This document shows, piece by piece, positions 44,378-53,740 of a stretch of DNA of 64,000 nt. The DNA is taken from assembly GCA_964020155.1 (NCBI GenBank), contig OZ026564.1:3419723-3483722 (forward strand), read 5' to 3'. Each line of letters starts with the position of its first letter. Position 1 is the first letter of the stretch. The DNA is from Chondrilla cf. caribensis (taxonomy: Eukaryota > Porifera > Demospongiae > Chondrillida > Chondrillidae). Both the position numbers and the translations under genes were made by a program. Below the pieces are notes generated by a model. That model was not told where the DNA came from. It searched no databases and was given only the letters and a program-made list of their open reading frames with translations.

Positions 44378-46130
44378 ATGGATCGATTTACCTACTCGGA
44401 TGGCCACAATCACTATTCCAACTTTAAAGTGAGACTCACTGGAGCTTTATTTCGGCTCAGAGTTATAATTTATTTTTATCCCCACTTGTTAGGCTGAGTA
44501 TTCACCCAATAAACTTGAAACATAGTCTTAAGGGTTCCTTTTTCATGTTTCAGGTACTCTCTAGTATGACATTAAACCCATTAAGTGAAGGTGGTGTGTA
44601 ATAAGATGGGGTTGACTTCCTGTTATATGTTCGATTTAATACCTTGTGTAATTATTGGATTCAATAAAATAAATTAACTAATTTTCTGATTGATTAATCA
44701 TACCAGCACAAGAAAATAGTACCTTTACTTAATATTTCCTATTTAGCTGACTATACAGTAACATTTATATTCATTTCAATCAATAATGCACACACTGTTA
44801 AGTTAAATGACTTCAACGTTTATTCTATCATTACACATTTTAGGGCCTAATCACTGGAAGTGAGGCCATCAAGAGAACATTCAGTTTGCAGGAGGATAAT
44901 CTCGATGTTACCCAAATCTTGGGTCTACTGTATGAGAATAACCTTATCAATCGTCAGTTACGGCAAGACATTGAAAACGAGACCAGTCCACTACAGAAGA
45001 GACGACTTCTTCTGAACCAGTTGGAGAAACTTGACGACCAAAAACTGCTTGTGTATTGCGAAGTGCTTGAAAAAAGCTATGAGAAGGATATCAACTGTTG
45101 GCATAAGAAAATTGCTGAGGAAATCAAGTCCAAACTTACCAGTTATACAGAGGAGGCTTTTCGTATGCTCAATCATCTCTACATGACATACAGCACTACA
45201 CACCACGGTGACCATCAATTTGCAACTTCAAAACCGTTGAGTAGTTTTTGTCTCCCGCCTCGCATAGGCCATTCTGGTGCTCTGAAATCGCACTATTTCT
45301 CAGAATTCTTTCGAAAGTTTTGGGATCTACACAGTACTGATGTACAAAAATCCATGACTTTAGTGTCTGAGTTGCAATATCTTGACATCCCACCTGATCT
45401 GAAGGCAGGCTTGATGCAAGCTGGGGCAGGATTCGAGAGGGAGTCTATACCACTTCTCCAGCATGCCCTGGCTATTAGCAAACAAGCAGAAAATACACCT
45501 GTTCTTGAGTGCCGCATCCATTGGCAGCTAATGTGGTGTTACGATAGAATTGGAGATACAACCGAACGAGATCGTCATCTGGAGCTAGCCTTTGCACGGG
45601 GGGAAACTATTGGTCCGGATTTCAGTGCTGCTTTCATCAAGGCATGGAAGGCATATGTACTCATGTACACAAAGAGGAGTGGCGCTACCTTGGAGATGGA
45701 ACCCATGATATCACACCTGTTGGATACAGCCTACCAGTTCATTCATGGTTGTTCTGAAATGCGATGGTTTGTTGAAGCTATTTGTTTGTACAAAGCTGAC
45801 TGGCATTTGGCCATGTGCCGTGCGCACATGAATGCAAATAACGCAAATGGCGTCAAAGCCCAAAAGCATTCTATGTCCATCTGTCTCCAGAACTTTGAGA
45901 CTCCCCCTGGTGATCACGTTCAATTCGCTCAAAATGTTGAGCGCATATTTAACCACATTTGTGAAGAATCGCTCTCTCATACAACCCGTTCCCAATTCGG
46001 TCGGTATGCCTGTCAGCTCTACCTCAAGTTTGGGCAGTTCAAGCGAGCCAAGCGAGTCATGCACTTAGTAGGTAACGAGGCCTTGGTTCAGTGTATCGAC
46101 GAAGTTCAAGCAGCTGTTACCTGTCATTGA
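44378..46130 (+). CDS. CARD-like/TPR-like protein, two exons
   Basis: Proposed exons are 44378-44428 and 44844-46130 (intron donor AAA|GTGAGA, acceptor TTTTAG|GGC, phase 0), giving 445 residues. Exon 1 encodes MDRFTYSDGHNHYSNFK. Residues of about 20-110 form a six-helix-like, death-fold (CARD/DED) pattern: VTQILGLLYENNLINRQLRQ, QKRRLLLNQLEKLD, LLVYCEVLEKSYEKD. Residues of about 165-440 are all-helical with TPR-like pairs (ESIPLLQHALAISKQ, CRIHWQLMWCYDRIGD, RYACQLYLKFGQFKRAKRV). Such proteins usually act as cytosolic adaptors in apoptosis or innate signalling; no catalytic motif is seen. Exon 2 is secure; the short first exon rests on splice sites and phase only. CARD versus DED cannot be settled by eye. 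Confidence 0.65.
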
Positions 46131-46500
46131 AATGGATTACTGTATAATTTATGTATAAAATTATACAATTATCAGCATAATGCAATCACATTAATATTAC
46201 TTCAATTTGAGTGTTTTATTTAGTTTGTATATGTTCATCTCTGCCTACTGTATTACACTAACAAGCAGACATGTTGTAGGTCATTTTAAATTTGTGATCA
46301 GAACTTGCATGAAACTTCTTCAATTTTACACGAATGTGTACATACATGAACAGTATGGTGTTATTTACGGTTGAATCAGTGTGAATGATAATAATACAGA
46401 ACAGCTAATGTATACTATCATGTAAACATAGTCCAGCTACTTGTACACGAGGAGTGATTTATAGGATCAAAACAGATAGAACTAAAATCATATGGCAGAA
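46131..46500. other. Intergenic
   Basis: 3' flank of the CARD-like gene, then DNA paralogous to about 35160-35440. No gene seen. Confidence 0.5.
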
Positions 46501-46619
46501 CCTATACATGTGCGCGAAAACACAAAATCACAAATAACGAGACAAATCCAAAAGTATATCTACGTATATGCAATAATATACACACATCTGTAACATATTT
46601 AGCTAATACAAAATTATTC

Positions 46620-48478
46620 AGATTCCAAGTCTCTCGAATTCGGCTGGAGTTGATTTTGTTACCTGAAAAAGACAAACACCTCAACATAAATCTGAAAACT
46701 TAACTTTGTTATCTTAATAAACATACCACTGTGTGAATTTATGACATAAACATGATAAATAAAAATATTGAAGGATAATGTGTCTGTAGTCAGAGGATTG
46801 GCTCTATTGTATTGAGTCATCAGTCGATCTCTCGCCAAATCAGGTGAAGACGATGAACAATAATCATCACGCCACTGACACATAGAATGGGAATGGGAAC
46901 AAGAATTTGGGAGAATTACAGACAATGGGAATGGGAAAAGTACACAGTGTGGATTGTGAATCATGGCATAGGAACATGCATCAGCAAGCAAGTTGGATAA
47001 CATGTAGAAACAGCCAATGGTCAACAAAGTGCTCCGCACACACTTAAACATACCTCCATTGTTGAACGCATAGTCAAACAGTACTGTCCACTTCTCTAGA
47101 AATTCTTCAGGCATGAATCGTAGAAAAGGTTCTTGGCAAGGAAAGACCCCTGAAAACATGACATGGATAATACACCCCAAGCTACATGTGTCTGTTACCA
47201 CTGGTGTAGCATGCACACACTTATATATACATGTTAACAGTTCACAAGCTGTGATCAGAAATATTGGCTTGGAATACAGATGAGTATCGTCATTTATCGA
47301 TAGGACGGGGAAAAATGGTCATCATTTCACAGCTAGCAATTGACCACACAAAAACACAACACAGGTCAAAGTGCAAATAACAGTAATCACACAAGGATGA
47401 AGACTAAGTTAAAACATACATTTCTCAATTTGAAGCGAGCACTGTGCAATTTTTGAGAAAAAAACACATTAGCATTCACACACAACTTACCTTAAAGAGA
47501 GTAGTTTCAAAATTGTCCTGCACATTCACAACATCCCAAGTAAGTCTATAAAGGTAAAAAAAACAAAATATAAGTCCCATCCATGAATACACCACATTAA
47601 GTTGTCAGGTGGAGAAAAGTAAAGCCGTACACTTACGTATGGGTACACTGATACAGACATGTCGGACCAGCCCACACACTTGCATATATAGGCACGCACG
47701 CACACACACACACACACACACACACGCACGCAAAACTGTGATCAGACGAAATAGGACTAATGGTATTCGTCATTTTCACTTCAGACGGGGACATACATGG
47801 AGTCATCACATCACAGTCACCAACATATGTACAAGAAAAGCCAGACAGCGTACATATAATCAAAACAAAGAATAGAAAACTAGCTAACAAAATAGCTGGT
47901 TTAAAAGCATGCAAGCTAGGGATAATGTTTACAGGATGAAAAACACACATCCAGTGTATCACTGTACAAGAGTATACCTGTGGTAGAGAATTAATCAGTT
48001 CTTGCAGCTGTTGATCTTTCTCATGTCCTAATCACTACAAACAACAAACAAAGAATTGTCAAAACAAACAAGTTTTCCAAAAAATGGAATAACACCTGTG
48101 TTTTGACACACACACACACACACACACAGAGGAGCATCAGACATCCAAGGAAGATATTGACCATCACCAACATACGAGATGCTTATGGTGGAAACTGCGA
48201 ATATTGGACATCATCATCACGCGCTCCAACAAACAATCATTGCATACACTTAGGAAACCAAAGAGAATGTCATCTCAAATAACAGGAAACAAAACACCAT
48301 AACACAGATGAAACTCACATAATGCTCAAATAGTTCAAATCAAGTATTTCACAGGAGTTGGAGCAACTATACTTCACATGTTGGAGGCTTCAGGTGGAAA
48401 TCTTCCGCAGCAAAGGATCACATCCTGAATGGGGATTGAGTAAATGTGTGTAGCATGGAAACAAGAATGTACAAATGT

Positions 48479-48515
<37 letters not shown>

Positions 48516-48821
48516 CATCAGACATCCAAGGAAGATATTGACCATCACCAACATACGAGATGCTTATGGTGGAAACTGCGAATATTGGACATCATCATCA
48601 CGCGCTCCAACACATACAATTCACACAGGTTAGGAAACAGTGCATGGGAAGTGGACGTAAAGGGTTGAAAATCACCTGAGCCGATAGAACGCCGTAGGAT
48701 AATGTGCAGTGTGGTATCTCGGCTCTGTTTCTGTCAACCATCGCAACTGTGACCCAGGTAAACGACCATCACAGATTAGGGCTACACGAGTACCTTTGCT
48801 GAAAAGACGGCTGAAATTCAT
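46620..48821 (-). CDS. Multi-exon gene of unknown family
   Basis: Exon-like blocks on the - strand: 48676-48821 (GTRVALICDGRLPGSQLRWL; a possible ATG at 48819-48821 gives MNFSRLFSK), 48513-48562 (ISYVGDGQYLPWMSDA), 47978-48027 (HEKDQQLQELINSLPQ, coiled-coil-like) and 47637-47678 (CVGWSDMSVSVYPY). These join with matching phases (2/1, 1/2, 0/0) at GT-AG sites. A block at 47491-47517 (DNFETTLFK) also fits phase 0. The block 47054-47149 (MPEEFLEKWTVLFDYAFNNG) is open but does not join in phase with the preceding ones, so an exon is missing or mis-called. A last block near 46662 is uncertain. The WMSDA exon has a second copy at about 48128-48181. I do not recognise the family. An alternative acceptor (ttcag before CCGTC) would make the first block internal, with an upstream non-coding exon near 49040. 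Confidence 0.4.
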
Positions 48822-49334
48822 ACATGCAAAAGAAAGAGGAATCAGTAAAACTTATATAAAATGCATAATATGATAGCAGTTAAACTGCTCGCTCGCTATA
48901 GATACAACACAACGCATCTGAATGAACAATTGTTACAACAAATCAACGACACAATTGTGCCTCATTCCCCCTACTCTTCACTTGCGCCAATTTCACGGAA
49001 AATTAAATACTACCTAGCAGTGTTCGACTCTTCAACACTCACCTCCAGAAGAATGATACAGTGTAGGCTAACACGTGGTGTACTATTCACGTCATACCGC
49101 GCATGCGCATTTCGTTTACCGCTAATTTACTAGCCCATGGGCAGTGAACCGAATTCCTCCGCGCCTCTGGGCGTCTGAAATACATAGCTAAGGCTATATA
49201 ATTATGCATAATAAGGCTAGAGCAATGAGCGCATTTCGTACCCTATACTGAAAGACATTGAACACACAAGATCGAATTGGAATTGTTTACAAAATTAATA
49301 TACACAAAATAATGCCGAAAAATAATATTCACAG
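48822..49334. other. Intergenic between two - strand genes
   Basis: On the - strand a consensus splice donor (GGAG|GTGAGT) near 49043 may end a 5' untranslated exon of the preceding gene. Otherwise no coding signal. The open frame at 48861-49133 (+) has no support. Confidence 0.4.
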
Positions 49335-50852
49335 TCATTGGTGGAGAAGTCTAAACACTTGTATACGCTTATTCTGACGATCAGCGACATAGACTGTTCC
49401 ATTACTATCTGCAGCAATCCCAAATGGTGAATTGAACTTCCCAGGGGTTTCCCCCTTTTCACCAAAGGTATGTATCAACTGGCCTGGAGCAGGAAGCAAA
49501 TACATACAATCACATCTGAGTTAACCAAAACATTAAGACGAACTTTAAGAGACCCACAAAATCAGTTCTTTTATCAGATGTTTTTCTGATCAAGATTTGC
49601 TTACTCTTAAGTTCATGTACACTACCACATCAAACTAAATAAAATGCTCAAAAATCGACTTGCTTTTAAACAGTAGTTTGTCTTACATACTTTGACCGTG
49701 TATTAATTCTTATTCTAACAAATATGTGCATGTAATATCATCTAGCAGGAAATTTTCGTAGAACAAAATTTTAGCAGATGGCTTCAAACATGAAATTTGC
49801 AGATAATTTTTTGCGGATGCTGGCCACAGTCACGTGATAGAACAATGAGAACGTATAATTTGCGGATGTTAGGCCAACCGCGAAATCTACGAAAATTTTC
49901 CGCTATAAGGTACCTCTGGTAGGGGTGTAGCTGACACACAGACACTTTAGCTTGATTGTTTGCAAAGGCAAAGCCTGAGTTAACAACCAAGTCAGTGTCT
50001 GTATACTTGCCATTTTGATCTGCCCATGCAAAATACAACCCCCCCACACACATACATACATACGTATGTACCTGATATGGTGTACACCAATATGGATTGA
50101 GCAAGTGATGTCACCAAGATGTACTCCCCACATCCAGCAATGCAGTTGGGTTTACAGTGTGTGAGAAAGGACCGTTGAAAAACCCCGTTGAAGTTGTACA
50201 CATAAATTCTCCGATTTTCGGTGTCACAAATGTACACCATGTTGTCAATCCCAATACATAGGGATTTGGGCCTGTCGAAACAAACATCTGCTTCTCCTTC
50301 TGATCCGAACGTCCACAGGAAATCCAAATTTTCATCATGAATAGAAATACTTTTGTTTCCTCTGTCACAACAGTAGAGGTAGCTGTTGTCACTGACAGCC
50401 AGATCTGTTGGATAGTTGAAAGGACCATCACCCCTCTCTATATTCTTCACAAATTCGCCATGAAGAGCAAATGCCAACACCTTATGGTTCCGTGAGTCTG
50501 CTACAAGAATGTTGTCATTTTTGTCGAAAGTAACTCCGCAGATGTCTCCACTTAAGCGGCCTTGTCCAAATGAACGGACCAGGTTCCCGCTTTTTGATAG
50601 CACATGAACGCATTTCGAAGAGTCGTCAGTCACTGCGATGTAGCTCTTATTCACAGCAACAGCAGAATACTCCCCACCACCAGGAACATGCTGCATACAC
50701 TGCAAACATTCACTCACACCAGAAAACACCCTTGGAGAGACAATCTGTGAAGAGTAATGGAATTTAAAAACCTCCTTCAGCATACAGGTATGCAACTTAA
50801 CCTTTGTAAAAAAGTCAAAATGTAGCACACATGCACACATAAATACACGGAT

Positions 50853-50922
<70 letters not shown>

Positions 50923-51522
50923 ACATCCAACCACACATGCATACGTACATATGTACACATACAAAGACTTACGTACATACGTATATGTAAATATACAGTC
51001 ACCAAATGATATCCGTACGTACTTCAGACACTGAATTCTCTCCTTTCTGGATAGCTTTGAGCTGCTCAATACACTTCTTAAGCTGGTAGATTTCATCTTG
51101 CTTGGCATGTAGGTTCTTCGTCTAACGAGGTAAAGAAGACTAGTCATAAAAACTGTACACTCAGTGTTTGTATAACACTGGATGTAGCAGCTGCAAGCTG
51201 CACAATTATCAGGATTGTAGAAGAAAAGAGAGTGTTTTAAAATTCTTCTACTGTCCTAAAAAGTCATTATCGTGCATTTTACTGCACATCAATATAAATA
51301 ATACATACATATACATGTGCATGTGTGAACACACATGCACGCACGCATGCACGCACGCACGCACACACACACACCTGTACACATATTAATGTTATATCAA
51401 CTAACCAATTGTTGCTGTTGATCCTTCAATGCCTGATTTTCTTTGTTGACGAGCGTTGATTCCTAATTAACAGGAACATATAGAATGTATGTACACACGT
51501 GAATGTGTGAACCCAGACACAC

Positions 51523-51586
<64 letters not shown>

Positions 51587-53246
51587 ACCTGAACCAATTG
51601 TTGCCGTTGGTCCTTCAATTCCTGATTTTCTTCCTTGATGAGCATTAATTCCTAATTAACAGGAACGTATACAATATATGTACTATTATCTAAATACTCG
51701 ACAAAGAAGGTCCATTTTGCTGAAAGTTTTGAAAACCAATATTTACTATGCTGAAGATGAAGATTCATCCAAAAACACACAACATTATAACAACATATTA
51801 TTTATACACAACATACACACAGCATACACACAACATACACACAACATACATACAACATACACACAACATATGCACAACATATGTATACACAACATACGTA
51901 TACGTATGTACACAACATACATAAAGCATACACAAATGCACAGGACTCTACTGCAAATTACAACACTCACACACACCTATCAACAGTAAATTGTTAAACA
52001 TACGTACATGCACACATGCACCCATAATACATCATCAAACAGAACACTGTTACCTGGTCATAGGCCTCCTTCATTGAATGGTTACGAGCTTCCAGCTCAT
52101 CACATTTTGCCCCCAATACTTCATTCCGTGCCTTTTCCTTGCTCAATTCATTCTCTAGATGACTACATTCAGACGTCAAGGCTCTGTGTGCACTCAGTTG
52201 AGCTTGCGGGTGCATACACGCCTCACAAGGTTGCAATTGACCACCGATACTGGGTGCTAAGAAGATAAAGACATTTAATAGTAACTATCATACATGTGAT
52301 GACTTGCTAGAGCAAATAACATGCTAAACATTCATAAGAAGTGTATTATGAGGTAATGACTAAAAAAGGTGCCAAATGATGTATAGATTCCATTGTATTG
52401 TGTGAAACAGCATATACTGCAAGCTAAAATTACAAAGCTAGCTAGCTATACCCTTGCTGTTGAGCAGCAAGAGTATACAGTGGAACCTCTCTATTACAAG
52501 CCTCTAAATAGCAGAAACCTCTCTAGTAAGGACACCATTCCATGCCCAAGTGTAGTACTGTAGTGTATTAAGTGACCTCTGAAATGAGGACACCTCTGTA
52601 ATAAGGACTAAAATCAAGGTTCCAAAAGTGTCCCTAATAGACAGGTTCCACTGTAGATACGTAGCTTCAGTATCTTTATCTTACTGGATCAGGGGCAGAT
52701 CAAACCAGCTTGTAGATGTTTATAGTGAATTTTCAATATACTCCACCAAAGTCTCAATCAGTCTCACCCTGTGTACGAATTTGGGCTCATCATAAGCGAT
52801 TTTGGTAATCCGCCAAATGCAATAATCTGCCACATTAATTGATTCACGACTTGCATGTGGCGGATTAATGTAAATTAGTACCATTGTGTAGTTCATAGTG
52901 ACTAAGTACTGCAGCTAAGGCTTAACTCACAACCAGAGGTAACGGCCTCAGAGGCTTTCGCCAGGGATTTCAGTTCCTCGCACCATATTTCATTGCCACT
53001 TTTATCCAAGATGTCACAAAACTTGAAAAAAGCGTTCGCGTCTTTCCTCCTCAGTATGGATATCATAACACTGATAGCTCTTTGTGTCCCTTGGCTTCCT
53101 GCCAGTTCTTCTACCTGGACTCTTTCCCCGTGGGTCATAAATCCACCGGCATTCTTCTCCAAACGGCAGAAAAGGTTCGCTAGTGTAAGTTTAACCATCA
53201 ATGTCGCCTCCAGGGAGGCTAGGATGCTGTCATAGCATTCCTCCAT
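49335..53246 (-). CDS. CARD-coiled coil-NHL protein, seven exons
   Basis: Exons (5' to 3'): 52931-53246, 52054-52256, 51589-51651, 51406-51462, 51023-51121, 50072-50744, 49335-49483. All junctions are GT-AG and in phase; the total is 1560 bp, 519 residues. Residues 1 to about 95 have a CARD-like helical pattern (ILASLEATLMVKLTLANLFC, GTQRAISVMISILRRKD, AFFKFCDILDKSG). About 106-250 is coiled coil (ECSHLENELSKEKARNEVL), with a CEAC motif at its start. About 250-519 carries six NHL-type blades (VTFDKNDNILVADSRNHKVL, FGIAADSNGTVYVADRQNKR), enough for a closed propeller. The layout parallels TRIM-NHL proteins with CARD replacing RING/B-box, suggesting a cytosolic adaptor or sensor with a ligand-binding propeller; that role is inferred. 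The start ATG is the only one ahead of the CARD-like region in exon 1. Confidence 0.8.
50853..50921. repeat. CA microsatellite in an intron
   Basis: About 34 CA dinucleotides in the intron before the large NHL exon. A similar tract at 51517-51584 lies between the two paralogous coiled-coil exons. Confidence 0.95.
51517..51584. repeat. CA microsatellite in an intron
   Basis: CA tract immediately downstream (on the - strand) of the splice donor of exon 51589-51651. Confidence 0.95.
52478..52653. mobile_element. TA-flanked MITE in intron 1
   Basis: Starts cagtggaacctctc and ends gacaggttccactg, TA on both sides (52476-52477, 52654-52655), 176 bp. Same family as 10907-11106. It lies in the first intron of the CARD-NHL gene. 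Confidence 0.7.
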
Positions 53247-53417
53247 CCTCCCTAGATCTCGTAGAGGGTCTATGGTTCTACTGTAGACACTCTAAACTAC
53301 GTAAGTACCCACATCCCGAGAATTACGTAATTTATAACGAGCAGACGAGTCGACGAGCAGCATGACTACAGTCTCGCGCAGCAAGACTCACCAAAATGGC
53401 TCGAATCAATGCACTAC
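53247..53417. other. Upstream region of the CARD-NHL gene
   Basis: Only about 170 bp separate the ATG of the CARD-NHL gene from the TA-flanked element. No clear TATA element. The original promoter may be shortened or displaced by the insertion. Confidence 0.4.
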
Positions 53418-53740
53418 TAGTCTCGTGTAACACAGACCGCAATCTCGCCTCCATTTTTTTATTATGACGTCACCCGGTCGGCGAGATGGGTGACGTCATA
53501 ATAACAAGTAATTCGAGTTCAAAAACTCGTGGGGCTGCCGCCCCCCGCACTCGAATTACTTGGCGTCTTCCTTAGATTCAGAATAACCTTCGCTGAGGTT
53601 ATTACGTTCAGCGGAGCTTCAGCGCACGAATTCTAGCCCTATTTCCAATTATCGTTTCCACTATTTCAACACTGAACCCTCAAGTCACTTCACAGTGACT
53701 AACCAATCCAGCCGCTAATCATTTACCCACACGTACCAGA

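Noticed and set aside
52902..52930. Continuation of the CARD exon beyond 52931
   Set aside because: A GT donor at 52930-52929 gives a phase match to the next exon; the extra residues run into a stop.
53420..53460. TIR read as part of a regulatory hairpin of the CARD-NHL gene
   Set aside because: Its exact complement lies at 57358-57398 with TA on both sides, which fits a transposon terminus better.
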